64,000 bases of DNA from NCBI RefSeq assembly GCF_020618775.1, contig NZ_JAESVB010000002.1, positions 62,001 to 126,000 on the forward strand, written 5' to 3'. Under the pieces are notes generated by a model. That model was not told the DNA's origin. It made no database searches and saw only the letters and a program-made list of their open reading frames with translations. Numbering within the stretch: the first letter of the stretch is position 1; each line of letters starts with the position of its first letter. The translations under genes were made by a program, and so were the position numbers. This DNA is from Acidisoma silvae (GTDB lineage Bacteria; Pseudomonadota; Alphaproteobacteria; Acetobacterales; Acetobacteraceae). Positions 44,312 through 53,968 of this stretch are shown here, in pieces.

Positions 44312-44986
44312 ATGAAGTCGCGCATTGCGCTCTCTATCGCCCCGATCTTGATGATCACCTTCGCGCACCAAGCCGCCAATGCGGCGACGACGCCCGAAAA
44401 AACCGTTCATCATGCCCGCACCGCTGCGGTGACGCATCGCCACGGCAAGTCGCGGGTGGCGATGGCCAGCCTGCGCCACAGCCGGCATGTTCATGTCCAC
44501 CACCTGGCGATGCGCCATGTCCATGGCCGCCACGTCCAGGTTGCCCATGCCGTGACCGACAGCGACGGCTGGAATCCGGAAGTCGCCAATATCTCCTATC
44601 CGTCCGGCAGCAAGCCGATCGGCGCCTCCGTGCATCTGACGAGCTTCACCGAGCCGCAGGATGCCAGCACCGCCACGGCTTCGGGCATCGAAACCGCCTC
44701 GATCCAGACCGGCGTCGCCTCCTACTACGGTGGCCGGCATAATGGCCGCCGCACCTCCAGCGGCCGAATTTTCAACGAGCATGAGATGACGGCGGCCCAC
44801 GCCACCCTGCCTTTCGGCACCAAGGTGCTGGTCAAGGTTCCGGGCAGCGACCGCTCGGTCGTCGTGACGATTACCGACCGCCTTTATTCCAGCCACCGCA
44901 TCATCGACCTATCCGAAGGTGCCGCCGAACGCCTGGGCATCATGCGCCAGGGTCTGGCCATGGTGACGCTGACCCCGGAAGACTGA
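44312..44986 (+). CDS. rlpA: RlpA-like septal ring protein (double-psi barrel) with His-rich linker
   Basis: 224 residues. The ATG at 44312 is chosen for its strong ribosome site and the signal peptide that follows (SRIALSIAPILMITFAHQAA). Residues about 30-80 hold 13 histidines, for example SRHVHVHHLAMRHVHGRHVQ, which is unusual. The C-terminal DPBB domain starts with TGVASYYGGRHNGRRTSSGR and includes TAAHATLPFGTKVLV and RIIDLSEGAAERLGI. The usual NDRGP motif reads TDRLYSS. RlpA proteins are periplasmic, and some cut naked glycan strands. With the altered motif, activity is uncertain. There is no SPOR domain. Confidence 0.85.
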   Translation: MKSRIALSIAPILMITFAHQAANAATTPEKTVHHARTAAVTHRHGKSRVAMASLRHSRHVHVHHLAMRHVHGRHVQVAHAVTDSDGWNPEVANISYPSGSKPIGASVHLTSFTEPQDASTATASGIETASIQTGVASYYGGRHNGRRTSSGRIFNEHEMTAAHATLPFGTKVLVKVPGSDRSVVVTITDRLYSSHRIIDLSEGAAERLGIMRQGLAMVTLTPED

Positions 44987-45355
44987 TCGCGGCGGTCGTT
45001 GTCGCCTCGGCGCGATGACGACTGACCCGGCCGGTTTCCGCAGATCGCAGCCTTCGGCCTCGCCGAAAGGCTGTATCGCCCCTCGGGGCCCGGCACAAAA
45101 ATATGTGATCAGCGCAAATGTCGTTCCCGCTTTCCGCATGAGCCGTGCGGTCAGGCGAGACGGCATGACGGCATTCGTGCTTATGTAGTGACGGTTGTTC
45201 GGCATGGCCCGCTTTGGCGGCAAGGCATCCGTCGCCCCAATCGGCCGCAGAACCATCCGTGAAGATTGCGCAAAAGCCCGTCCCCCCGTTTCAGCGCGGC
45301 ACGAGCCATGCCATACCCATGCGTCGATGACCTCGTGAAGAAGGATATCAGAACC
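44987..45355. other. Gap between rlpA and transketolase gene
   Basis: No gene is supported. A hairpin at 45048-45073 (CAGCCTTCGGC, loop, GCCGAAAGGCTG with one bulge) may help end rlpA transcription but lacks a T-run. The transketolase promoter should lie between about 45080 and 45340. ATG codons at 45308 and 45320 lie in this gap. Confidence 0.4.
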
Positions 45356-47389
45356 GTGGCAGACGTCTCTCCCGGCACGATCAAGACCGTGCCCGCTCCT
45401 AAGGACAAGAACCTGCGTGACCTCGCAGACTGCATTCGCTTCCTTTCCATGGACGCCGTGCAGCTGGCGAAAAGCGGCCATCCCGGCGCCCCCATGGGCA
45501 TGGCCGATATCGCGGTCGTCCTGTTCAAGGATTTCATGAAGTTCGACGCGAAGGCCCCGAAGTGGTTCGACCGCGACCGCTTCATCCTGTCGAACGGCCA
45601 CGGCTCCATGCTCCTCTACAGCCTGCTTTATCTGCTGGGCTACGAGGACATGACGATCGAGGACCTCAAGACGTTCCGTCAGGTTGGCACCAAGACCGCC
45701 GGCCATCCGGAATACGGCCACGCCGCCGGCATCGAGACGACGACCGGCCCGCTCGGCCAGGGCATCGCCAATTCCGTCGGCTTCTCGCTGGCCGAAGCGA
45801 TTCTCTCCGCCCAGTACGGCAAGGATCTCGTCAACCACCACACCTATGTGTTCCTCGGTGACGGCTGCCTTCAGGAAGGCGTCAGCCAGGAAGCGATTTC
45901 GCTCGCCGGCCATTACAAGCTCGGCAACCTGATCTGCTTCTGGGATCACAACTCCATCACCATCGACGGCGATACCAGCCTCTCGACCTCGGAAGACGTC
46001 ATCAAGCGCTTCCAGGCCGAAGAATGGCACACGCTGGAAATCGACGGTCATGACACAGACGCCATCCGCGACGCCATCAAGGCCGCGCAGGCCGTGACCG
46101 ACAAGCCGACCCTGATCGCCTGCAAGACGATCATCGGTTTCGGCTTCCCGACCAAGGCCGGCACGCACAAGGCGCATTCCGACGCGCCGGGCGAGGAAGA
46201 AATCGCCGGCGCCCGCAAGCTGCTGGACTGGGACGCCCCGCCCTTCGTCATCCCCGAGAACCTGCTCAGCCAGTGGCGTGAGATCGGCTCCAAGGGTGCC
46301 AAAGAGCATGCCGCCTGGAACGAGCGTTTCAAGTCCGCGCCGGCTGACTTCCAGCGCCGCGTGAACAACGAACTGCCGGCCGACTGGCGCAATGCCATCG
46401 CCGCTGCCCGCGCCGAATTCATCGCGAGTGGCAAGGAAATGGCGACCCGTTCGGCAAGCGGCGCCGTGCTGAACCATCTGTTCGACGCCATCCCCGAAAT
46501 GCTCGGCGGCTCGGCTGACCTCACGCCGTCCAACAACACCAAGGCGAAGAACCAGACCGAAATCCATCCGGGTGAGTTCATCGGCTCCTATGTCCATTAC
46601 GGCATTCGTGAACACGGCATGGCGGCGGCGCTGAACGGCATCACGCTGCATGGCGGCCTGATTCCCTACGGCGGCACCTTTATGTGCTTCTCCGACTATT
46701 GCCGCCCCTCGATCCGCCTCTCAGCGCTGATGGAGATCCGCTCGATCTTCGTCATGACGCATGACAGCATCGGCCTCGGCGAAGACGGCCCGACCCATCA
46801 GCCGGTCGAGCATATGGCCGCCATGCGCGCCATGCCGAATCTTGGCGTCTATCGTCCGGGCGACCCGGTCGAGACCGCCGAGTGCTGGGAACTGGTGCTT
46901 GACCAGCCGCATACCCCGGCTTTCTTGGCGCTCTCCCGCCAGCCGATGCCGCTGCTCCGTAAAGAGGCCGGCACCGAGAACAAGTCGGCGAAGGGTGGCT
47001 ACGTGCTCATCGAAGCCGAAGGCGGCGCGCGTGAAGTGACGCTGTTTGCCACCGGCTCCGAACTGCATATGGCGGTCGAAGCCCGCACAGCGCTGCAGGC
47101 GGACGGCATTCCGACCGCCGTCGTCTCCATGCCGAGCTGGCTCCATTTCGAGAAGCAGGACGCGGCCTACAAGCGGTCTGTCATCGGCACCAACAAGGCG
47201 CGTGTCGCCGTGGAAGCCGCGGTCGAACTCGGCTGGAGCAAATACACGGGTGACTACGGCCGCTTCGTCGGCATGCACAGCTTCGGCGCCTCCGGCAAGA
47301 TCGGCGACGTCTACAAGAAGTTCGGCATCACGACGGACGCGGTGATCGCCGCCGCGAAGGCCAGCCTTGCCGACGTCAAGGCCGGCTAA
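45356..47389 (+). CDS. tkt: Transketolase
   Basis: Moves two-carbon units between sugar phosphates in the pentose phosphate pathway using thiamine diphosphate. The product is 677 residues from the GTG at 45356, with AAGAAGGAT upstream. In-frame ATGs at 45308 and 45266 would add 16 or 30 non-conserved residues, so the exact start is uncertain. Domains in order: LRDLADCIRFLSMDAVQLAK, the thiamine site GDGCLQEGVSQEAISLAGHY with NSITIDGDTS, the pyrimidine domain with EHGMAAALNGITLHGG, and MHSFGASGKIGDVYKKFGIT at the C-terminus. A perfect terminator follows 21 bp after the stop. Confidence 0.96.
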   Translation: MADVSPGTIKTVPAPKDKNLRDLADCIRFLSMDAVQLAKSGHPGAPMGMADIAVVLFKDFMKFDAKAPKWFDRDRFILSNGHGSMLLYSLLYLLGYEDMTIEDLKTFRQVGTKTAGHPEYGHAAGIETTTGPLGQGIANSVGFSLAEAILSAQYGKDLVNHHTYVFLGDGCLQEGVSQEAISLAGHYKLGNLICFWDHNSITIDGDTSLSTSEDVIKRFQAEEWHTLEIDGHDTDAIRDAIKAAQAVTDKPTLIACKTIIGFGFPTKAGTHKAHSDAPGEEEIAGARKLLDWDAPPFVIPENLLSQWREIGSKGAKEHAAWNERFKSAPADFQRRVNNELPADWRNAIAAARAEFIASGKEMATRSASGAVLNHLFDAIPEMLGGSADLTPSNNTKAKNQTEIHPGEFIGSYVHYGIREHGMAAALNGITLHGGLIPYGGTFMCFSDYCRPSIRLSALMEIRSIFVMTHDSIGLGEDGPTHQPVEHMAAMRAMPNLGVYRPGDPVETAECWELVLDQPHTPAFLALSRQPMPLLRKEAGTENKSAKGGYVLIEAEGGAREVTLFATGSELHMAVEARTALQADGIPTAVVSMPSWLHFEKQDAAYKRSVIGTNKARVAVEAAVELGWSKYTGDYGRFVGMHSFGASGKIGDVYKKFGITTDAVIAAAKASLADVKAG

Positions 47390-47410
47390 GCCACGTCGCT
47401 TTCGAGACTG

Positions 47411-47448
47411 GAGAAAGGGCCGGTGGAGCAATCCACCGGCCCTTTCTC
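47411..47448 (+). terminator. Intrinsic terminator of tkt
   Basis: A perfect 17-bp stem (GAGAAAGGGCCGGTGGA and its complement) around a GCAA loop, ending in a pyrimidine-rich CTTTCTCTT. It lies just after the tkt stop and before the GlcG-like gene. Confidence 0.85.
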
Positions 47449-47499
47449 TTGGAAGCCGTGCAGTTCAATCTGCCTGACGCGATTAAAAGGATTAAGCCT

Positions 47500-47922
47500 A
47501 TGCTGACGATTAAGAGACTAAGCCTGACGGACGCGCACCTGCTGATCGCGGGCGCCACCGCGAAGGCCCAGGAAATCGGCGTGCCGATGTGCATGGCCGT
47601 GACGGATGAATCCGGCCAGCTGATTGCCTTTGACCGCATGGACGGCGGCAAGCTGACCAGCAGCATCATCGCCCAGGACAAGGCCTATACGGCGGCCGGC
47701 GCCAAGCGCACGACGGAAAGCTACGGCACCGCCAGCCAGCCCGGCAGCCCGGCCTATGGCATCAACTCGGCCATCGGCGGCCGGCTGATGGTCGTGGCCG
47801 GCGGCCTGCCCGTGATTGTCGACGGCGATGTCGTCGGTGCGATCGGCCTCAGCTCCGGCACGCCGGCACAGGATAGCGAATGCGCGCAGGCCGGTATCGA
47901 TCATTGGATGCGCAACCGATAA
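47500..47922 (+). CDS. GlcG/HbpS-family heme-binding-like protein
   Basis: 140 residues from the ATG at 47500, with AAAAGG ten bases upstream. The family pattern is clear: AKAQEIGVPMCMAVTDESGQ, LIAFDRMDGGKLTSS, KAYTAAGAKRTT, INSAIGGRLMVVAGGLPVIV and VVGAIGLSSGTPAQDSECAQ. GlcG-like proteins bind small ligands or heme, and their reactions are poorly known. The gene is isolated after the tkt terminator and convergent with the acyltransferase gene. There is no signal peptide, so a cytoplasmic location is expected. Confidence 0.87.
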   Translation: MLTIKRLSLTDAHLLIAGATAKAQEIGVPMCMAVTDESGQLIAFDRMDGGKLTSSIIAQDKAYTAAGAKRTTESYGTASQPGSPAYGINSAIGGRLMVVAGGLPVIVDGDVVGAIGLSSGTPAQDSECAQAGIDHWMRNR

Positions 47923-47934
47923 GCGAAGACGGCC

Positions 47935-47958
47935 CCGGTCGGGCTTCAGCCCGGCCGG
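47935..47958. terminator. Strong hairpin between convergent genes
   Basis: Arms CCGGTCGGGC and GCCCGGCCGG with one G-T pair, loop TTCA. It sits in the 63-bp gap between the GlcG-like gene and the convergent acyltransferase gene. There is no T-run on either side, so termination efficiency is uncertain. Confidence 0.45.
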
Positions 47959-47985
47959 AATGCACACCAGTCTCGCGGCCCTGGT

Positions 47986-49284
47986 TCATTCAGGCGTCTG
48001 CGCTGCCGCCAGACAGGCCCCCTTCAGCGCCGCGACCACACCGGCCGAGAGATCACGCATGGCAGCAGGGTCGACGTCCTGCGCGCGGTAAACGCTATTG
48101 GCGGTCAGACGTCCGTCAAAAATGGTGATCGAGCAATTCGGGTAGCGCTGGGGCAGACCGGTTGCATAATCAAACCCCATCGGCTTCAGCACCGCGATGT
48201 CGTCATGAAAGGCGACGGCGCCCATATCTGAAATATTGAGGGCCACGGGCGCCGTCTGTGGCGTGCCGAAATTGCGCGGATAGTCATGATAATCCTGGAA
48301 GATGCGGCCGTCCTGCGTGCCGCTGCGAATATCCTCCTGGATAGACCGGGCGATATCGAAAATCGTCTGATCCATATCCGCGATCCGGGTGACGTGGCCG
48401 GTAATGGCGGAGAAGACGAGATCGACCGAAATATGCGGCTCCAGCCTGCGGCGCATGTCGATGGAGGCGCGCATCAGCATCTGCCGCGCCGGGCGGCCTG
48501 ACAGATCGCGAATGGCGAGGCCGAAGGCCGCTGCCAGCAGGCAATGCAAGGAGACGCCATGATTGCGGGCTGCCGCCAGCATGGCCTGGGTCAACTCCGG
48601 CTCGATCGTCAGGGATTCCATCCGATAGCGCGACATTGCCGGCGCCTTTACCGGCTGCGGCAGACGCAGGAAATCTGCGTCCACAACCTGCGCCGCTGTC
48701 TTTGGCACCGCCGCCAGATTGAGCGCCGCGAGGCAATGCTCCACCGCCGCGTCGATTGTCTGAGGAAAGGCTTGCTCCTCGACAGGCGGAACCTCGCCAC
48801 GCCGCACACAATCGCAGAAATGGATGAGCGACGAATGGATGGCGACAAGCGAGGTGGCATCCGTCACGGCATGGGAGGTGACGAGCAGGATATCGAATCC
48901 CGCCGCATCCGCCAGGACATAGGCGGCATAGACGCTGGCTGACAGATCGAGCGGACGGTTGATCAGTGCATCGTAAAGATCGCTCGGGCTTTGTGATGCG
49001 CGGTCGATCCAGGTCACGCCGGTCGGCTCATCCGCCAGCCGTTCGACGAAATGCCCCGCCGCGACGGCCGCCCGCAAAATGGGATAATGCGCCTCCAGCG
49101 CCGCCAGCGCCCTTTCGAACTCAGACTGCATGATGGCGCCCATCACGCCGCTATGGCTCACCACCTGCGTGCCGGTGCGGAGATAGATTGCCTCGGTCGG
49201 CGAGGGCTCGCGGAAATGCCGCGCCGGTAGGGGCGCCTCCAGCCGAGGCTCGACCAGGGATTGAGACAAGACAGGCCTCCGCAC
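47986..49284 (-). CDS. Condensation/PapA-like acyltransferase
   Basis: 432 residues with the chloramphenicol-acetyltransferase-like fold. The catalytic HxxxD motif appears as SHAVTDATS (about residues 137-143). The usual first histidine is serine and the glycine is alanine, as in several PapA-like enzymes. The C-terminal half has SVDLVFSAITGHVTRIADMD and NISDMGAVAFHDDIAVLKPM, the latter at the DFGWG-like position. Such enzymes move acyl groups onto alcohols or amines, often in lipid or natural-product assembly. It lies 71 bp after an RND pump gene on the same strand. No polyketide or peptide synthetase is in the window. The substrate is unknown. Confidence 0.75.
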   Translation of the reverse strand: MRRPVLSQSLVEPRLEAPLPARHFREPSPTEAIYLRTGTQVVSHSGVMGAIMQSEFERALAALEAHYPILRAAVAAGHFVERLADEPTGVTWIDRASQSPSDLYDALINRPLDLSASVYAAYVLADAAGFDILLVTSHAVTDATSLVAIHSSLIHFCDCVRRGEVPPVEEQAFPQTIDAAVEHCLAALNLAAVPKTAAQVVDADFLRLPQPVKAPAMSRYRMESLTIEPELTQAMLAAARNHGVSLHCLLAAAFGLAIRDLSGRPARQMLMRASIDMRRRLEPHISVDLVFSAITGHVTRIADMDQTIFDIARSIQEDIRSGTQDGRIFQDYHDYPRNFGTPQTAPVALNISDMGAVAFHDDIAVLKPMGFDYATGLPQRYPNCSITIFDGRLTANSVYRAQDVDPAAMRDLSAGVVAALKGACLAAAQTPE

Positions 49285-49355
49285 CGAAACGAAAGCCCTA
49301 TCTGAACGGGTCAGCCCGCCTGGGTGTCAAGACGCATCAGGCGGTCACCCCTTGT

Positions 49356-52300
49356 TCAATCCGCCACCTCCGAACTGACCGGCTGCATCTTCTCGGCCAG
49401 ACGCGGCAGCTTTCGCTGCTTTTTGGGGGCGAGCCAATGCGACAGGCCATCCAGATAGAGATAGATCACCGGCGTGGTGTAGAGCGTCAGCACCTGGCTG
49501 AGCAGCAGGCCGCCGACCATGGCGAAGCCCAGCGGCTTGCGGAGTTCCGACCCCGCTCCGCTTTCCAGCATCAGCGGCAGGCCGCTGAGCATGGCCGCCA
49601 TCGTCGTCATCAGAATGGGCCGGAAGCGGAGAAGGCAGGCTTGCCGAATGGCCTCCAGCGGCTCCAGACCTTCACGCCTTTCGGCATGGATGGCGAAATC
49701 CACCATCATGATGCCGTTCTTCTTGACGATGCCGATGAGCAGGATGATGCCGATGAGCGCGATGACGGTCAGCTGATAGCCGAACAGCATCAGCATCAGC
49801 AGCGCGCCGACGCCGGCGGACGGCAGCGTCGAGAGAATGGTCAGCGGCAGGATGTAGCTCTCATACAGAATGCCGAGGATGATATAGACGGCGATGAGGG
49901 CTGCGGCGACCAGGATCGGTTCCGAACTCAAGGATGCCTGGAAGGCCTGGGCCGTGCCCTGGAAATTGCCCTGCACCGTATCCGGCACGCCGATCTGGCT
50001 TTTCATCCTGGCAACCTGACTGACGACGCTGCCGAGCGAGGCATTGCCTTTCAGGTTGAAGGAGATGGTGACGGACGGGAACTGGCTTTGATGGTTGACG
50101 GCCAGCGGCTGCACCGGCGCCGTCGTCTCGGACACGAAGGTTGACAAGGGAACCACAGCGCCAGTGCTGGACTTCACGTAGAGCTTGCCGAGCGTGCTGA
50201 TCTTGCCGAACTCGTTCGGCCTGGCCTCCAGGATGATGTAATAGGCCTTGTTGCCGGTAAAATACTGCGCCACTTCGCGCTGGCCGAAAGCGTCATACAG
50301 AATGGCGTCGATCGCCGCCGGCTGAATGCCAAAGCGCGCCGCCTGCTCGCGGTCGATCACCATCGAAACCGTGGTGCCGCCATTCTCCTGATCCGAGGTC
50401 ACGTCCTGCAGCTCCGGCAGCTTCTGCATCGCCGCCAGCACCTTCGGCGCCCAGTGGTTGAGCTCCGTCGAACTCGAATCCTGAAGCGTATATTGATACT
50501 GCGTCTTCGACAGGCGGGCGCCGACGCTGACATCCTGCGCCGGCTGCATGAAGAGGCGGATGCCCGTCAGGCTCGCCGTCGCGTGGTTGATCTGGTTGAT
50601 GACCTGCGTGACAGTGTATTTGCGCTTATCCCAGGGTTTCAGCGAAATATACATGCGGCCGTCATTGGCCGCCTGGCCGCCGACGCCCGAGCCCACAGTC
50701 GCCGTGATCGACTGCACCGAGGCGTTTTTCAGCACGGTCGCGTTCAGCTGCTGCTGTAGCCGGGAAATCTGGCCAAAGGACGCATCCTGCGCCACTTCCG
50801 AAATACCGATGATGGTGCCGGTATCCTGAACCGGAAAGAAGCCTTTCGGGATCACGATATACAGAAAGACCGTCAGCGAGACGGTCGCGATCCAGACCAT
50901 CAGGGTGATGAAGCGGAAGCGCAGCGCGACATCCAGCGTGCGGGCGTAGAAGCTGACCATGCCGTCGAACAGGCGCTCCACGAAATTATAGAGCTTGCCG
51001 TGTTTCTTGGTCTCCGGGCGCAAGAACCTTGATGCCATCATCGGCGTCAGCGTCAGCGAGACGATGGCAGAGATGACAATGGTGATGGAAACGGTGATGG
51101 CGAATTCGCGGAACAGCCGGCCGACGATGCCACCCATCAGCAGCAGCGGAATGAAGACCGCGATCAGCGACAGGCTGATGGAGAGGATGGTGAAGCCGAT
51201 CTCGCCCGCGCCCTTCAGCGCCGCCTCGAAAGGCCCCATGCCCTCTTCCATATGCCGGACGATATTTTCCAGCATGACGATGGCGTCATCGACGACGAAG
51301 CCGACCGCAATGGTCAGCGCCATGAGCGAAAGATTGTCGAGGCTGAAACCCGCCGCATACATCACAGCCAGCGTGCCGACGAGGGCGACCGGAATGGTGA
51401 TGCTGGGGATGATGGTCGCCCAGATGCTGCGCAGGAACAGGAAGATGACGGCGACCACAAGGCAGATGGACAGCATGAGCGTGAATTCGACGTCACTGAC
51501 CGAGGCACGAATGGTCAGCGTGCGATCGGCCACCACATCCAGATGCACATTGGGCGGGAAATAGGCTTCAAGCGCCGGCAGCTTCGCCTTGATGCCATCG
51601 GCCGTGGAGATGACATTCGCACTCGGCAGCTTGAAGATGAGCAGCGTGACCGCGCGCTTTTTATTGACCCAGGCAGCAAGCTCGCGATTTTGCGGCCCGG
51701 CCACGGCCTGCCCGATATCCTTGATGCGGATGGCCGCGCCGTTCTTATAGCCGATGATGAGGTCGTTATACGGCGCGGCCGTCGTCATCTGGTCGTTATT
51801 GTAGATGGTGAAGGACCGGTTGGGACCGTCGACACTGCCCTTGGGGTCATCCACCGTCGCATCCGTCAGAACGGTGCGCACGTCCTCCATCGTCATGCCC
51901 ATGGCGGCCAGACGCGCCGGGTCCACCTGCACGCGGATCGCGGGCGTCTGCTGGCCGCCGACGAGAACCTGACCGACACCGGGCAACTGGGACAGCTGCT
52001 GTTCGACGATATTCTCGGCGTAGTTATCGACTTCCGTGATCGGCGCCTGATCGGAATGCATGCCCAGGATCATGATCGGGCTGTCGGAGGGATTGATAGC
52101 GCGGAAGGTCGGCGGACTCGGCATATCCGCCGGCAGAGACCCCTGCGCGGCATTCATCGCTTCCAGCAGCAGCGTCTCGGCATTGCCCAGGTTGGTGCTG
52201 AGATCGAACTGTAGCGTGATCTGCGTGCTGCCATAGGTGCTGGTGGAGGTCATCTGCGACAGGCCGGGCAGCATCTGCCCGAACTCCGTCTCCAGCGGCG

Positions 52301-52493
52301 TCGCGACCGTGGACGCCATGGTGGCGGCACTCGCGCCCGGATAGGTGGCGCTGACCGTCAGCGTCGGGAAGGTCACGTTCGGCAGGGGAGCCACCGGCAG
52401 CAGCGGATAGGCGGCCAGACCGACCAGAAAGATGGCGGCCGCCACAAGCGAGGTCGCGATCGGGCGGCGGATGAAGGGGGTCGAAATACTCAT
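49356..52493 (-). CDS. RND efflux transporter, inner-membrane pump (MdtB/MdtC-like)
   Basis: 1045 residues, the normal RND size. The N-terminus ISTPFIRRPIATSLVAAAIF and the periplasmic region (YPGASAATMASTVATPLETE) follow the HAE1 pattern. The proton-relay aspartates are in VGFVVDDAIVMLENIVRHME (TM4, about 395-414). GIVKKNGIMMVDFAIHAERR and FRPILMTTMAAMLSGLPLML are the second-half counterparts. It exports drugs or other hydrophobic molecules by proton exchange together with the adaptor encoded 72 bp upstream and an outer-membrane channel not found here. The acyltransferase gene downstream may be in the same transcript. Confidence 0.95.
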   Translation of the reverse strand: MSISTPFIRRPIATSLVAAAIFLVGLAAYPLLPVAPLPNVTFPTLTVSATYPGASAATMASTVATPLETEFGQMLPGLSQMTSTSTYGSTQITLQFDLSTNLGNAETLLLEAMNAAQGSLPADMPSPPTFRAINPSDSPIMILGMHSDQAPITEVDNYAENIVEQQLSQLPGVGQVLVGGQQTPAIRVQVDPARLAAMGMTMEDVRTVLTDATVDDPKGSVDGPNRSFTIYNNDQMTTAAPYNDLIIGYKNGAAIRIKDIGQAVAGPQNRELAAWVNKKRAVTLLIFKLPSANVISTADGIKAKLPALEAYFPPNVHLDVVADRTLTIRASVSDVEFTLMLSICLVVAVIFLFLRSIWATIIPSITIPVALVGTLAVMYAAGFSLDNLSLMALTIAVGFVVDDAIVMLENIVRHMEEGMGPFEAALKGAGEIGFTILSISLSLIAVFIPLLLMGGIVGRLFREFAITVSITIVISAIVSLTLTPMMASRFLRPETKKHGKLYNFVERLFDGMVSFYARTLDVALRFRFITLMVWIATVSLTVFLYIVIPKGFFPVQDTGTIIGISEVAQDASFGQISRLQQQLNATVLKNASVQSITATVGSGVGGQAANDGRMYISLKPWDKRKYTVTQVINQINHATASLTGIRLFMQPAQDVSVGARLSKTQYQYTLQDSSSTELNHWAPKVLAAMQKLPELQDVTSDQENGGTTVSMVIDREQAARFGIQPAAIDAILYDAFGQREVAQYFTGNKAYYIILEARPNEFGKISTLGKLYVKSSTGAVVPLSTFVSETTAPVQPLAVNHQSQFPSVTISFNLKGNASLGSVVSQVARMKSQIGVPDTVQGNFQGTAQAFQASLSSEPILVAAALIAVYIILGILYESYILPLTILSTLPSAGVGALLMLMLFGYQLTVIALIGIILLIGIVKKNGIMMVDFAIHAERREGLEPLEAIRQACLLRFRPILMTTMAAMLSGLPLMLESGAGSELRKPLGFAMVGGLLLSQVLTLYTTPVIYLYLDGLSHWLAPKKQRKLPRLAEKMQPVSSEVAD

Positions 52494-52565
52494 CTAAGGT
52501 CGGGAGCCTCCAGCGGAGATGCGGGGCAGCACAAAGGCCGCGCGAACGGGGATGCGAGGCACCCG

Positions 52566-53732
52566 CTAGCCGGAGGAGCCGTCGTCATCGGTGGCGCCGG
52601 AGGCTTCCACCTTGGCGGCATCGACAGTCTTGCCTTGGACTTTGGTACCCGGGGACAGGCGCGACTGGCCGGAAACCACCACGTCATCCCCCGCCGACAC
52701 GCCTTTGGAAATCACGCTGGTGCCGCTGTCCTGGTAGGAGACGGTGACGGGCGTCTGGGCGACGGAATTGTCCGGCTTGACCAGAAAGACGAAAAGCCCG
52801 TCTGGCCCGTGCTGCACGGCGATAGACGGGACCGTCACCGCATTCGGCAAAGTCTTGACCTGCAAACGCGTATTGACGAACTGACCGGGCCAGAGATGGT
52901 CGTCGTCATTCGCGAAGCGTGCCTTGAGGGCGATCGTACCGGTGGCCATGGCGATGGTATTGTCGGGCGTCAGCAGCGTGCCGGTGGCGATGGGCGCCCC
53001 GGAATCCTTATCCGTCACCAGCACCGCCAGCGGGCCTTTGGCCCGCGCGTCCTGCACCTGCGGCAGTTGATCCTCCGGCAGGGTAAACACGACCGCGATG
53101 GGCTTGTCCTGGGTCACGGTCAAAATCGGGCTGGTGCCATTGGCCTGCACGAGATTGCCGACATCGATCTGATAGAGGCCGACGCGACCGTCGAAGGGCG
53201 CGCGGATGGTGGCATAGCCGAGATTGATCTTGGCGGTTTCGATCATGGCGTTATCCGCCTGGATCACCGCCTGATCCTTGCCGACGACCGCGCGCTGGTC
53301 ATCCACCTGCTGAACCGGGGCGTAGCTGCTTTTCGCCAGTTTGGTATAGCGGTCCAGGTCAAGCTGCGCGCTTTGCAGGGAAGCAAGATCTTCCGCCCGC
53401 TGCGCGAGCGCCTGATCGAGTGACGCCTGATAGGGCGAAGGATCGATGCGGGCGATGATATCGCCTTTCTTGACCTCCGCGCCTTCCTTGGCCGGCAGAT
53501 CGATCAGAACACCGTTGACCTGCGCCTTGATCGAAACCGTATTATAGGCCTGCACGTTGCCGAGACCGTCGAAATAGACAGGCACATCCTTGGCCAAGGC
53601 CTTGGTCACCGTCACGGGAACGGGTGCGGGCGTTGCCGCATGGGCCGGGGCAAAAACCATTCCGTCGACCAAAGCCAAAGACGCGGCGAAGACGATCCAA
53701 TGTTTACTGGTAAAGCGGGCCTGCCCGTTCAT
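52566..53732 (-). CDS. RND efflux periplasmic adaptor (MdtA-like)
   Basis: 388 residues. The signal sequence HWIVFAASLALVDGMVFAPA precedes the adaptor body. Lipoyl halves are IKAQVNGVLIDLPAKEGAEV and ATIRAPFDGRVGLYQIDVGN, joined by a coiled hairpin with DLASLQSAQLDLDRYTKLAK. The beta-barrel and membrane-proximal domains follow. The C-terminus is acidic (SGATDDDGSSG). There is no lipobox cysteine, so membrane attachment is probably through the signal anchor or protein contacts. It is first in the pump operon. Confidence 0.94.
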   Translation of the reverse strand: MNGQARFTSKHWIVFAASLALVDGMVFAPAHAATPAPVPVTVTKALAKDVPVYFDGLGNVQAYNTVSIKAQVNGVLIDLPAKEGAEVKKGDIIARIDPSPYQASLDQALAQRAEDLASLQSAQLDLDRYTKLAKSSYAPVQQVDDQRAVVGKDQAVIQADNAMIETAKINLGYATIRAPFDGRVGLYQIDVGNLVQANGTSPILTVTQDKPIAVVFTLPEDQLPQVQDARAKGPLAVLVTDKDSGAPIATGTLLTPDNTIAMATGTIALKARFANDDDHLWPGQFVNTRLQVKTLPNAVTVPSIAVQHGPDGLFVFLVKPDNSVAQTPVTVSYQDSGTSVISKGVSAGDDVVVSGQSRLSPGTKVQGKTVDAAKVEASGATDDDGSSG

Positions 53733-53968
53733 ATCGTCTCCACCTCGTCATGCGCTTGGCTGCGCTGTTACAGCCATATCTAGAGGCTTCGCGAGGGCTT
53801 GACGCTTGGTATCTCAGCTTCGTGAGAGGCTGTTGCAATCCGTCACAGAACGAAACCTTCCGCAGTGCGGCGTTCGCGTCCTGTCTCCGCTTTGATTGCG
53901 AAGTTTATCTGGCAGGTAACGGGAATTTTCGTCTCAACGCACTCAGGCGCCGAGCTGTATGGCCGCTG

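Noticed and set aside
44909-46651. 580-codon open frame on the minus strand opposite tkt
   Set aside because: It covers the conserved thiamine-binding part of transketolase; the translation has no family features.
52490-52687. Short minus-strand frame between the RND adaptor and pump genes
   Set aside because: It overlaps the end of the adaptor gene in another frame and has no homology or ribosome site.
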